A stretch of DNA of 64,000 nt from NCBI GenBank assembly GCA_028751875.1, contig CM054159.1:9719092-9783091 (forward strand). The letters are read 5' to 3'. The translations under genes and the position numbers were made by a program. Below the pieces are notes generated by a model that was not told the DNA's origin, ran no database searches, and saw only the letters and a list, made by a program, of their open reading frames with translations. The DNA comes from Rapana venosa. Its lineage: Eukaryota > Mollusca > Gastropoda > Neogastropoda > Muricidae. Below are positions 11,551 to 21,840 of this stretch, in pieces; the stretch's first letter is position 1; each line of letters opens with the position of its first letter.

Positions 11551-11754
11551 ATTTGGAAGTTTAGAGGTTGATGAGGGGATATTAAAAGTTGCATTTTATT
11601 TGGATGTGTGTGAGAGTTTGTATGTGTTAGAATTTAAAGTTAGGTGTATTTTGAAAGGTTTATAGTGGAGGGTGAGATGGAAATGGTATGTGAGGGGAGG
11701 GGAGGGGGAGATGGTGAGGATTGAGTAGGAAGTGGTTAGGGGGGGGGGGGTTTT
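11551..11754. other. Cytosine-depleted block 1
   Basis: Only one C (11592) occurs in 204 bases of the + strand, while A, G and T are all common. It begins right after the array at 10390-11515 and ends in a G run before a pyrimidine tract. Confidence 0.85.
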
Positions 11755-12635
11755 CCCTTTATGTTTGTGTTTCGTGCTCTCATTCCCCTCTTCTTTTCTT
11801 TTAGTTTTTTTGTATCCAGGTTTGTCTTGGGGCTTTTTTCCCACCAGGGTTTATATGCTTTCTTGTTCTTGTTTCTCTTTCTTTTGTTTCGTGCGGGCTT
11901 TTTTCTCTTCTTGATCAGTCCATTTCTCATATTTTTTTGCAGTTTTGTTTCTTTTTTCCTCTAATTCTGGGTGTTTTTCCCGCTTTAAACTGTTGTCTTT
12001 TGCTTTGTGTTCTTTCGTTATTTGCTCTTTGGTGTTTTTGTTGATTTTTAAACTGCTCTTCCGCTTCTTTGCCGGCAATAGTTCTACTTCTCTTCGGGTT
12101 TCGTCTTACCCTTAAATTGTTTTTTAAGTTTTGTTTTCTTTCCGCTATTTTTCTTGTCCGTGTCTCTTTCTTTTAGTCTTTCCTTATTCCCCTCTTCTGC
12201 TTTCTTCTTGTCTCCTGTGTTCTTTATTTCTTCTTTCTTTCTTTCCGTGTTATCCCCCCCTCCCCACCCCCCCCCCCCCAATAGCTTTATTCTGAAATTG
12301 CACTTTCCTTCTCCTGTCCTTTTTTGCTTTTTTGTTATTGTTTCTTTTCCTTTCTGTTTGTCTGGAGGGAAGAGGGGTTGGTTTCCTACCAATTCCCCTT
12401 TCTTCCAACTGGATTATTCTGTTTTTTTTGTTCTTATTTGTAGTATTCTTGTTCTTTCTTTCCTATTTCCTTTGTTGGTTTTTTTGTGTGTTGCTCTAAT
12501 TCGTGTTTCCTCTCCATTTTATCCTTACTTTTCTTCTGCTAGTTGTTGTTGTTGTTGTTGTTGGTTTTTTGGGGGGTGCCTCTTCTTTTTGTTGACTTTT
12601 CTCTTTCCCTTTTTCTGTTGAGCCCCCCCTCCCCC

Positions 12636-12684
<49 letters not shown>

Positions 12685-13019
12685 CCCCCCTGTTTTTTCT
12701 TTGTCTGCCATCTGGCATTTTTCTTCCTCAGTTTTTCTTCTGTTTCTCGGTCTGTTACCCTTTTTCAAATATGTTTTTAAATGTCTGCCTTCGTCGGCGT
12801 CTTAGTCTTCTTTACCCTCTTCGTCACTCTTCTTCAACATCATCATCATCGTCTTCGTCGGAAGATCGATAGCGAATAGAGCGTTCTTCTTCCTCTTCGC
12901 TTTTCTGGCTTCGTAATTTTCTATTATTCACTGTCCTTTCGTTTGCTTCTTGTTCGTTTGTTGTTTACTTTTCTTGCTGTGAATGGGTACCGAAATTGTT
13001 CTTCCATAAGGTTGGTTGG
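11755..13019 (+). repeat. Pyrimidine-rich tract with (AC)n
   Basis: T/C-rich on the + strand, with a C-run cluster at 12254-12279, GTT repeats near 12543-12565, and a clean (AC)n at 12639-12682. No gene is seen. Confidence 0.75.
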
Positions 13020-13881
13020 TGTGAGGAAAGTTAAGTATTATCATTTTTTTTAGGGGGATTTTTAAAGGCAATTGTTAGGGTTGTCCCGTGGGTGTTTACT
13101 TTAGTTTTTATTAATGATCTTTTTAAATTTGTGGGTGTATGGGTATGTTAGGTATTGGCATGTTTTTGTGTGTGGGTTTGTGGTGGTGTGTTTTGGTTAG
13201 TAGATATATTTAGAGGGGATAGAAGGTTATACTGTTGATGTGTTGATGATTATGAGATAGTAGATTGAAATATAAGAATATATTTATTATATAAGGATTG
13301 GAGTATTTAGTTTGAGGGAAAATGAGGTGTATAGTGTTGAATTGGGGGTATGGTAAGGAGATTTGTGTGATAATAGGTAAGATAGTTGGGGATGAGGTTG
13401 GTTCTATGTGTGAGGGAGTTTGGGTGGGTGGGGGGGGGGTGGTGGGTAGGTATAAGGGGAATCGAGGTAGGGGGTGGTGGTGGTGGAGGGGAGGTGAGGG
13501 GTATGGTGAGTGTGATGGGAAAGAGTGGAGATTGATAAGAAAGGGAGAGGAAAAGGAGGGGGGTGGAATGAGGAGGGGAGAGGAGGGAAGATGGTTAGGA
13601 GGGATAGGGGGGGGAGGAAGAAGAGAGGGGATTGGGAGGGAAGGGAAGGGGTGTTTTTGAGGTAGGTTTGAGATGGGATGTAATGGGGAAAAATAGTTGG
13701 GTTATATGAAGAGGGTAATGGGGTGGTGAATAAGTGGGAGAAAGGGAGGATGGTATGGTAAAAATAGTTTTGGTTAAGAAGAGGGTGATGGTTGGTTTTA
13801 TGAGTGTTTGGGAAAGAAAGATTGTTAGGAAAGTGTGTTGGTGGGAGAGTGGAAGATATAATGTGGAAATAATTTTATGGA
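13020..13881. other. Cytosine-depleted block 2 (G-rich)
   Basis: From 13233 to 13881 (649 bases) only two C are present (13404 and 13463). A gradual fall begins near 13020. G is abundant in GG/GGG runs, so the + strand has quadruplex potential. The 112-aa Gly-rich frame at 13322-13660 is a by-product. Confidence 0.85.
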
Positions 13882-14370
13882 CAACTCATTACCTTTTTCT
13901 GTGACAATTTCTTTTGCTCTTGGTCCTGTTTCTTTAGACTTTTGTTGTTGCCTTATCCCTTAATTTATCCCTCCGGATCTTGTGTTGAGTTGTTATTATT
14001 AATGTTTTTCCGATTGTTGTTCTTGTTGGAGGGGGAGGGGGGGGGGGGTTGTTGCTCTATTTCCTGCTTGCTCTGTTTTTCTCTTTTATCTGTTCTTCTT
14101 TTTCCTCCTTGTCTCTCCCATTCTGAATCCTTTGCTGCTGTGTGTTCTTTGCTCTGCCTTTTCCACGGTCTCCTTTTTCTCTCGTTTCAGCTTATTCTTC
14201 CTCCGTTTTATTTTTCTGTTTATTGCGTTTCCTTTCTTGTCTTCTTGTTCCCTCATCCCGCTTTTCCTTGTTGCTTGCTTTTCACTCTGTTTGTGCTTTC
14301 TCGCCTTTTTGTCCTTTCTTTATTCTTTTCTTCTGCTTGTTGGTTTGTTGTGTGATTTTCAGTTTAACGT
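13882..14370 (+). repeat. Pyrimidine-rich tract
   Basis: A T/C-rich block lying between the C-depleted block and a minus-strand LINE 3' end. It holds a 14-base G run near 14034-14048. Confidence 0.7.
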
Positions 14371-14374
14371 CTAT

Positions 14375-14765
14375 TCACATTTAGTGATTTTAGACGGGAA
14401 AAAGTAATATAAACAAGAGAATGCAAACAATAACAAAAAGTGTCAAATAACAGTACTTAAAAACTAACTTTAACATACTACAAAAACTGAATTATCGGAC
14501 TTCTTATCAATCCTAACACAATGTCCAACATTAACGATGGTTCCGACAAAATCTGATCCAGTGATAAAAATGGTATAGCAGGTAAAAATGCTTTTAACTG
14601 TCCACAATCAAAATAACATGACTATTGTAATCTTCCTCCTTCCCACAAATACAGTTTACATCTTTCACGTACTTTGTCCTAAAAAGCTTTATTTTAAAAT
14701 CATAATAAGGTTAACATTTTTTCACGATTTTATACCAATCCAGATTTGTTAGAAATGAAAAATTT
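14375..14765 (-). pseudogene. LINE ORF2 C-terminal fragment with zinc knuckle
   Basis: On the minus strand a frame reads KIKLFRTKYVKDVNCICGKEED, then HVIL. After one frameshift it continues as CGQLKAFLPAIPFLSLDQIL. The C-x-C-G-x(8)-H-x(3)-(frameshift)-C pattern is the zinc-binding tail after the reverse transcriptase in several LINE clades. It matches the better copy at 57832-58221 (CICGNNITADHILTC). The 3' UTR runs to about 14375, where pyrimidine-rich DNA begins. It is 5'-truncated and broken. The clade is not certain. Confidence 0.65.
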
Positions 14766-14899
14766 CAAAAATCTTCACTTTTGCTGAACAGCCTTTTTAA
14801 AGACAAACCCAGAATCATATATTTTTTTTCAAGGGTTTTTTTAAAAGCTTTTTTGCAAGCTGTTTTCTCATGAGGTGGCCCGTTTTTTTTACAAGAACA

Positions 14900-14982
14900 T
14901 TTTTTAATTTTTTTCCGGCCCTTTTTGCAAGCGTCCTTTTTCCGCTTTTTTAAAGCTGATTTTTCCCCCCCCCCCAAAACAA

Positions 14983-15021
<39 letters not shown>

Positions 15022-17640
15022 CTTTTCCCCTTTTCCCCAAATCTTTTTTACCTTTTTTTTCCTGTTCTTGTTTCATTTTTAATTTTTTTTTAAAAAAGCT
15101 GTTTTACCTTTTTCCCGTTCTTTTCCCACCCTTTAAAAAAAGCTGTTTCCCCCCTTTCCCCCCCACACACCCCCCCCCCCCTTTCTTTTTCCCCCCATTT
15201 AAATGCTGTTTTCCCTCTTTTTTCCCCACTTTTTTTCAATGTGTTTTCAAACTTTCCTGTTTTTTTTTCCCCTTTTTTAAAAAAAAATTCTGTTCCCTCT
15301 TTTTTCCCCTTTTGGGGTTTCCCCCGTTTTTCCCTGTTTTTTCCCCCATTTTAAAAAAAGCTGTTTTCTTCTTTTCCGTTTTTTTTTTTTTTTTTAACTT
15401 TTTAAAAATGTTGTTTTTGCTTTTCCCTATTTCTTTTTACATTTTAAAAAATGTGTTTCCCCCGTTTTTCCCTGTTCTTTTTCCCCCCCCCGCTGTTTTT
15501 TCTCTTTTCCTGCTTTTTTTTTTTTTAAAAATGTGCTTAATCTCTTTTTCCTGTTCTTTTCTCCCTTTTTAAAAATGTTTGTTTTTACCTCCTTTTCCTG
15601 TTTTTTTCCACTTAAAAAAAAAGCTGTATTACCTTTTTTTCCCTTTTCTCCCCTTTTTTTAAGTGCGTTTTACCTCTTTTCCTGTTCTGTCCCTACCTTT
15701 TTAAAATGCTTTTCCCCCCCCTCCTCCCCCTGCTATTTTCCCATTTAAAAAAAAAGAGCTTTTCCCCCCCCCCCCTCTTCTTTACCATTTTTTTTAAATG
15801 CTTTTTCACTCTTTTTTCTGTTTTTTCCAATTTTTTTAAAAATGCCGTTTTCCCTCTTTCCTGTTCTTTTTCAACTTTTTTCCCCAATGCTGTTTTCCTT
15901 TCCCTTTTTTCCACCTAAAAAAAAAGTTTTTTCCCCTTTTTTCCTGTTGTTTCCCCGCTTTTTTTTTTTTCTTCCCTCACTTAAAAAAAAAATTTGCTGT
16001 TTCCCCTCTTTTTCTGTTCTTCCCCCCTTTTAAAAAAATTTTCTTATTTTTTCCCACTTTTTAAACGGTTTTCCGTTTCCCCCCTTTTTTCCCCCCCATT
16101 TTTAAAAGCTGTTCCCCCTTTTTTTTTTGTTTTCTCCCACTTTTTTAAATGCTGTTTCCCCCCGCTTTTCCTTTTCTCTCACCCCCCCCCCCCCCCTTAA
16201 AAAAATGCTGTTCCCTTTTTTTCCTGTTCCTTTCCCCTTTCTAACGCTGTTTCCCTTTCCTTTTTTTTTTTCCCATTTTAAAAAAATGCTTTTTTTCCTT
16301 TTTTCCCCTGTTTTTTTCCCAACCTTTTTTAAAAATGTATTTTCCTTTTTTTCCCCATTTTTTTCCTGCTTTTCCTGTTTTCCCCACTCTTTAAAAAAGG
16401 GTTTTCCCTTTTTCCCCCAAATGCGTTTTCTTTTTTTTTTCCCTTTTCTTTCCCAAACTTTTTTAAAATCTGTTTACCTCCTTTTCCTGTTTTTTTAAAC
16501 CCCTTTTTAAAAATGCCCCCCACCCCTGTTCTTTTCCCACTTTTTTAAAGTGCTGTTTCCTTTTTTTTCTGCCTTCCTCATTTTCAAATGCCTTTTTTCC
16601 CTCCTTCCTGTTTTTTTTTCCCCTTTTTTAAAGTGTTTTCCGCTTTGCCTGTTTTTTTCCCCTTTTAAAAAAAATGTGTTTTACCTCTTTTCCTAATATT
16701 TTTCTCTTTTAAAAAATGCTGTTACCTCTCTTTCCTTTTTTTTTTCCCCCTTTTTTTAAAATGTGTTTTCCCCTGTTTTTTTTCCTACTTTTTAAAATGC
16801 GTTTTCCTTTTTTCCCCTGTTCTTTTCTCATTTTTTTCAATGCTGTTTTCCCAAAATTGCCCTGTTCTTTCCCCCCTTTTAAAAAATGCTGTTTTCTCTC
16901 TTTTCCCTTTGTTTCCCCCGTTTTTTTTTTTTTTTTTTTTACTGTTTTTTTCCCACTTTAAAAAAGGGTTTTTTTTCCCTCTTTTTCTGTTTTTTTCCCA
17001 ACTTTAAAAAAAAAAAATGCTTTTTTCCCCCTTTTTCCTGTTTTTTTCCCGTTTTTTCTGTTTTTCCCACTCTTTAAAAAATGTTTTTCCCTTTTTTTTC
17101 CCCCAAATGTGTTTCCCCCTTTTTTTCCTGTTCTTTTTCTACCTTTTTAAAATGCTGTTTTACCTTTTTCCCTATTTTTTTTCCCACCCTTTAAAATGCT
17201 GTTTTTCCCTTTTTTTTCCTGTTTCCCCCCCACCTTTTTAAAATGTTGTTTTACATCTTTTTCCTGTTTTTTACTCATTTTTTAAAAAAAAAGTTTTTTT
17301 CCCCCTTTTTTTCCTCTTTTCTTTCCCCCCCTTTCTAAAATGTTTTTTTCCCCCTTTTTCCCCCTTTCCCCTTTTCCCTTTTAAATTTTGGTTTTCCCTT
17401 TTTTCCCCCCTGTTTTTTTTTCCATTTTGGAAATCCCTGTTTTCCCTCTTTTTCCCCATTTTTAAAAAAAAAACTTTTTCCCCTCTTTCCCCCTGTTTTT
17501 TCCGCTTTTCTGTTCTTTCCCCACTTAAAAAAAACACACCTTTTCCCTCTTTTTACGTTTTTTTTCTCCCTTTGTTAAAATGCTTTTTTACTCTTTTCCT
17601 GTTCTTTTTCCCTTTTAAAAAATGCTGTTTTCCCTTTTTT
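14900..17640 (+). repeat. Tandem array, unit about 45 bp, with long C runs
   Basis: Roughly 60 units, each with a core of CCTGTTCTTTTTCCC, a T-run, AAAAATGCTG and TTTTCCCTC. Successive ATG anchors at 15408, 15451, 15530 and 15575 show spacings of 38-45 bp (one unit skipped). A 36-base C run lies at 14985-15020. Homopolymer lengths vary widely from unit to unit, so part of the divergence may be sequencing error. It abuts a LINE 3' end at 17641. Confidence 0.85.
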
Positions 17641-18720
17641 TTATCACGAGGAAATTTATTGCATACATTTCAAAGACGATCTGAGGCATACTTTCCACCA
17701 TTATAACAACACTACTTTGAAAATGGTGTTGCTGTTGTTTTTTGTTTGGTTTTGTTCGTTTTTTTCTTTAAACTTTACAAATGAAAAACTTTCTTTTTCA
17801 TATTAATACTTTTTCTTTACAATAGGGTCTTTTTTCTCCAGAAAACAGATGGAGGTTCACCCAAAAAAGTATAACACCTCCCCCCTTGTTTTTAGCATTT
17901 CATTCTTTTTCTTGTTTTGTTGTTTTTATTGCATATACGTTATTGCAGCCCTGTTTTTTTTTCTTTAGTATTTTTTTAGTCTTCAAAGTATTTTTTTTTA
18001 AAGCCCAAAATGTTCTTCAAAAAATCAAATGTATGAAGTTAAAACGTTTTTTTTTTTGCAATGCTGATACACACTCTCCCTTCCCTTTAAAATGATGTGG
18101 TTGATTGTAGCCGCTTCTGTTGACGTTGATCTGTCCGCTTCGGGGTTTAATTCCAAAGAGAACATCCCTTCAGATAGTGTACGGAGACCATTTTTTTATT
18201 TTTAAATGTTCTATGTCTTTCCAAAATTTATGAAACTTGGGCATTGAAAAAGAAAAGTTCTATCACGTCAAATTTGCAGTGCAGTCACAAACATTTATTC
18301 AGCAAATTTCATCTTTTGTAACGTATGTTTGTTGGTAAATATTTGATTAATTTTCCATTGCAGCTTCGAGGGAAAAGAACTTCTTTAGAGCTTTCTTTAT
18401 AAAAGACAAACAATGTCACTGAAGTGTAGTTAAATTTTCGTTGCCAAAATTCTGAATGTTATGGTTTCGATATACGTGTTATGTTGTTTTTAACCATTCT
18501 TTTTTTTCATTTGGTTTTTCATTGAAATATTTTGACCCCCAGTCTAAGTAATTCTCTTTCTTGCGGCATCCTTGCCATCTGCATCCATTCGAGCCATACT
18601 TTTGGAATTGCATTGTACAGAGCGTTGTACTCAAAAAGGTGAGGATACTTCACTTTGACCTAACAATTCTGATATTTCCTTCAAAGTCAAAAGTCGTTTT
18701 TCTGTTCTGTGCATTATGTC
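17641..18720 (-). pseudogene. Tx1/L1-like LINE, C-terminal and 3' part
   Basis: This is the downstream half of a minus-strand LINE cut by the RTE insertion at 18721-20165. Translated fragments in shifting frames give LLTLKEISELLGQ, then LQWKINQI, NKHTLQKMKFAE and QCPSFINFGKT. This order (thumb, IPKxW-like block, connection, zinc-binding tail) matches Tx1/L1-type elements by family memory. The 3' end carries AATAAATTTCCTCGTGATAA (minus strand) at 17641-17660. Many stops and indels show it is old. Its 3' end directly touches the tandem array at 14900-17640. Confidence 0.65.
18711..18720 (+). repeat. Target-site duplication, left copy
   Basis: GCATTATGTC, repeated exactly at 20166-20175, flanks the RTE insertion. 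Confidence 0.85.
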
Positions 18721-20165
18721 TGTAACAAAATAAACATCCGATGACTGCAAAGAAAACAAAACAAAGTAACAAAACTTCTCAACACTATCCATGCTACAGG
18801 TGAAATTCCAACAGACCTCAAAAAGTCGGTGTACATTGCACTACCCAAAAAAACCAGGCACAGTTGAATGCGATCAGCACCGCACAATAAGTCTTATGAG
18901 CCACCTCAAAAAAGTCATGTTACGAGTGCTGATGAACAGAATGAGAAATAAAATCCTACCTGAGATATCTGAAACCCAATTTGGATTTATGGCAGATAAA
19001 GGTACCAGAAATGCCATCTTTGCCCTGAGGACCCTCATGGAAAGGGCGATTGCGGTACAAAAGGACTTGTACCTCTGCTTCATTGACTATTCTAAGGCAT
19101 TTGACAAAGTAAGACATTCCGATCTGTTCGACATTTTACTAAGACATAACTGTGATGGAAAAGATCTTAGAGTGATCAGAAACTTGTACTGGGAACAAGA
19201 AGCTGCAATAAAAGTTAATGACTGCAGTGAGTACAGACCGATCTGCAGGGGAGTGAGGCAGGGCTGCGTTTTTTCTCCAGACCTCTTCAATATCTACAGC
19301 GAAATGATTCTACGGAACATAGAGCAGCATGAAGGTGTCAAAGTAGGAGGTCACAACATAAACAATCTAAGATATGCGGATGACACAGTGCTAATTGCTG
19401 ACTCGGAGGAAAAACTACAAAATATCCTTACAACAGTCACAATCGAAAGTGAAAACAAAGGACTTCAACTGAATGCAAAGAAGACTGAGTGCATGGTAAT
19501 CTCAAAACAGTCAGACATGCCTGTATGTAACATTTTATGCAAAGGGGAAAGAATAAAACAAGTTTGCAACTTTAAATACTTGGGCTTCACAATAACTCCA
19601 AACGCCAGATGCGACACAGAAATAAAGAAGAGAATCGCTTTGTCTAAAGACACATTCACCAAGATGAAGCCCATCTTTACCAACAGAAATATAAGACTCA
19701 GCACCAAAATCAACACTCTGAAAGCCTACATATGGTCCATCCTTCTGTACGGATGTGAATGCTGGACGCTGACAAAAGACCTCGAAAGAAGACTTGAAGC
19801 AGCAGAAATGTGGTATATCAGAAGAATTATGATAATATCATGGACTGAAAAGAAGTCAAACGAAGAAGTAATGGAAATGGCCGGGTACAAAAGATCCCTA
19901 CTCAAAACCATCAGAAAAAGACAACTACAATTGTTTGGGCACATAAACAGAGCTGATGGAATAGAAAAGCAAATATTGTGTGGAAAGATTTGTGGTACCA
20001 AAGACAGGAAGACAACGCAGAAAATACACAGTCTGAATAGCTACGCAACGAGGAAAGAATCCCCCAACAATGAACTCATCAGGAGAACTGACAACAGAGA
20101 GGAATGGAAGGCCATGATCGCCGATGTCTGCAACAGACCTGGCACATGAAGAAGAAGAAGAAGAA
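18721..20165 (+). mobile_element. RTE-like LINE, 5'-truncated insertion
   Basis: A 1445-bp insertion bounded by the 10-bp duplication GCATTATGTC, ending in an (AAG)n tail at about 20148-20165. It lies antisense inside the older Tx1-like LINE, whose reading frame (RLHDIM) continues on the other side at 20166. A short GAA-type repeat tail instead of poly-A is typical of RTE elements. Confidence 0.9.
18791..20149 (+). CDS. RTE-type reverse transcriptase, C-terminal 452 aa
   Basis: This frame holds the palm and thumb of a non-LTR reverse transcriptase and makes cDNA at the nicked target when intact. Motif A is FIDYSKAFDKV with Asp99. GVRQGCVFSPDLFNIY follows, then motif C RYADD with Asp197 and Asp198, then KYLGFTITP and the C-terminal LLYGCECWTLT and QLFGHINR segments usual in RTE/BovB-like proteins. 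All catalytic Asp are present. The endonuclease and fingers are missing because the copy is truncated. The true frame extends upstream of the first Met (TGEIPTDLKKSVYIALPKK), with one slip in the A-run at 18846-18852. The gene is therefore an inactive fragment with a long intact frame, which suggests a fairly recent insertion. The stop is at 20147-20149. Confidence 0.9.
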   Translation: MLQVKFQQTSKSRCTLHYPKKPGTVECDQHRTISLMSHLKKVMLRVLMNRMRNKILPEISETQFGFMADKGTRNAIFALRTLMERAIAVQKDLYLCFIDYSKAFDKVRHSDLFDILLRHNCDGKDLRVIRNLYWEQEAAIKVNDCSEYRPICRGVRQGCVFSPDLFNIYSEMILRNIEQHEGVKVGGHNINNLRYADDTVLIADSEEKLQNILTTVTIESENKGLQLNAKKTECMVISKQSDMPVCNILCKGERIKQVCNFKYLGFTITPNARCDTEIKKRIALSKDTFTKMKPIFTNRNIRLSTKINTLKAYIWSILLYGCECWTLTKDLERRLEAAEMWYIRRIMIISWTEKKSNEEVMEMAGYKRSLLKTIRKRQLQLFGHINRADGIEKQILCGKICGTKDRKTTQKIHSLNSYATRKESPNNELIRRTDNREEWKAMIADVCNRPGT

Positions 20166-20355
20166 GCATTATGTCATGTAATCGTACTCGTCCTTTGTCT
20201 ATCCATTTCCGAAAGAAATGTACTCTATATTTAACACAGTTATTAGGAAAAAGCACTTGATCATAAATAGAATTTCTATGTCCATCTCCTATTGTGATTT
20301 CTGGTTTATTATCTAGATACGTAGTGATTACATCTTTCCAAAACAAGTATGTTCA
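20166..20355 (-). pseudogene. Tx1/L1-like LINE, upstream part of split copy
   Basis: The minus frame FWKDVITTYLDNKPEI, then SIYDQVLFPNN and FFRKWIDKGRVRLHDIM, is the block that in Tx1/L1-type elements follows the thumb. It breaks exactly at the RTE target site and resumes below 18720. The copy is 5'-truncated near 20355. Confidence 0.7.
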
Positions 20356-20409
20356 TGATGAAGTGTCATTAATGCCAGCCATAGACTCTGATTACAGCAA
20401 TGGCAACAC

Positions 20410-20711
20410 CCTACTTCCGATCCTTGTTCCGAAGTGGAGGAGAAAATCAAGCTAAAGAAGCTTCAGCCAACCCTGGATGAAATACAAAAGCGGTTCTCCT
20501 GTGATACAAAAGAACTGATGGTGTGGCGAAACGTACTGTTGTACCGCTACTTAGCTGCATCACATGCTTCATATTTTGCCAGAATTGCTGACTATGACAG
20601 TGACATGAACGAACTGCCTTCATCCCAAAACTGGATCACCACATTGCCCCCCAAGCTGCACAAGACTGTGATACGCCTGTATCATAATTCATTCCAAAGT
20701 GTGACGGTGAC
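20410..20711 (+). pseudogene. ORF1-like protein, N-terminal part (unrecognised)
   Basis: An open frame from 20434 reads KLQPTLDEIQKRFSCDT, then ELMVWRNVLLYRYLAA, and ends at NSFQS, where the (ATT)n repeat interrupts it. Balanced codon use and a smooth continuation after the repeat (FQSSGTLLCQGNDC in another frame) show that it belongs with the next part. I recognise no domain. Confidence 0.45.
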
Positions 20712-20793
20712 TCTGTTGCGCTTTGATTTGTCTCTGCAAGATATAGCGCTATATAAATTCCACTTATTATTATTATTATTATTATTATTATTC
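20712..20793 (+). mobile_element. (ATT)n-tailed short repeat inside ORF1-like frame
   Basis: CGCTTTGATTTGTCTCTGCA followed by TATAGCGCTATATAAATTCC and (ATT)9 is nearly the same as the insertion at 6571-6633. It begins at the same element position, pointing to a preferred truncation point. It interrupts the frame of the ORF1-like protein. No clean target-site duplication is visible. Confidence 0.75.
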
Positions 20794-21840
20794 TCCCTTT
20801 CAGTCTTCAGGCACCCTGTTGTGCCAAGGAAATGACTGTGTGCAATGGGACTCACGTGAGTGTGAAGCCCTGAAAACAGTAGTCGTGGACTATATGCGGC
20901 ACAATGATTGTAACAAACTGGCAAAGTCTGTGTTGAATGTGCCGCTTGTTTTCCTTCACACCCCAGACCCATTACCGTTCACCACCCCGGACATTGATGT
21001 TGCCAACAGTGAGGGTAATGCTGACGCTTCTCCTCAAACTGACTGCACACCCCTGCTTATGTCTTGTGAGCAGCCTCAACCCTCTCCCCAAGCTGTTGTT
21101 CTCATGTCTCCCACTCCATCCACGAGGGAAACAGATGTCCCACCCTCACAACTATTAACGCCAATCCGCAAAAAGACTAAACATTACAGAAGGCGCACTT
21201 TGTGCTTCACACCCAAACAGGACAAACGCAAGTCACTTCATGTTTGTGCATGTTCTAAAAAACTTTGTCAGCTGGAAACCGTTCTTGAGGACATTGTTAA
21301 TGAAAACAGTTTACAAACGTACAGGTGTCAAAAATTGATGACGTAAAAATTGCCATGAAATTAAATCACGACTAAATGAAACATTTGACCTGATGATGGA
21401 TAGAATGGAAACAAAGATGTCACAACTTGCTCATACACTTGATCAGGTAAAGAAAGAAAACCAGTCCCTGAAATCTCAGTTAGCTAACATAAATGCAGGC
21501 ACACAAAACAGACCGAAAGTACTGCATGATGCATCCACTCAATCTGACGACTCCTTGTCTGTTGCAAACATTTCATCTTCAATTGATCAGACACAGCATG
21601 TCTCCAAACCCTATATGAATACAAAGACTGACAGTCACACACCTGACGAGTCCAGTTTGCAGTCACGCACACCGACTACTAACAAACCCGATCATGCAAC
21701 TCTGACACAGTCCTCTACGGCAGTTGAATCATCAGACTCTAAATCAGAGAAAGGTGACATACTGTACTCTGTCCCTGTGTCTAACATGTTCTCAACACTA
21801 CACAAAGACTCTGCTGCAAGCACCACAAAGACTGTCTTCT
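20794..21840 (+). pseudogene. ORF1-like coiled-coil protein (unrecognised)
   Basis: Two frames, 20819-21346 and 21393-21840, join through one frameshift near 21350. The first has CQGNDCVQWDSRECEALKTV and a basic stretch (IRKKTKHYRRRTLCF) followed by a Cys-rich CACSKKLCQLE. The second starts with a heptad-like coiled coil (MDRMETKMSQLAHTLDQVKK) and then a Ser/Thr-rich linker. This layout (Cys-rich, coiled coil, Ser/Thr linker) is like ORF1 proteins of CR1-type LINEs, where an esterase domain would come next. Here the frame runs into a pyrimidine tract at about 21840. A host gene fragment is possible. I assign no function. Confidence 0.4.

Noticed and set aside
10330..11665. Frames of 365 and 322 codons with repeated SRSVSL-like segments
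   Set aside because: They are readings of the degenerate minisatellite at 10390-11515.
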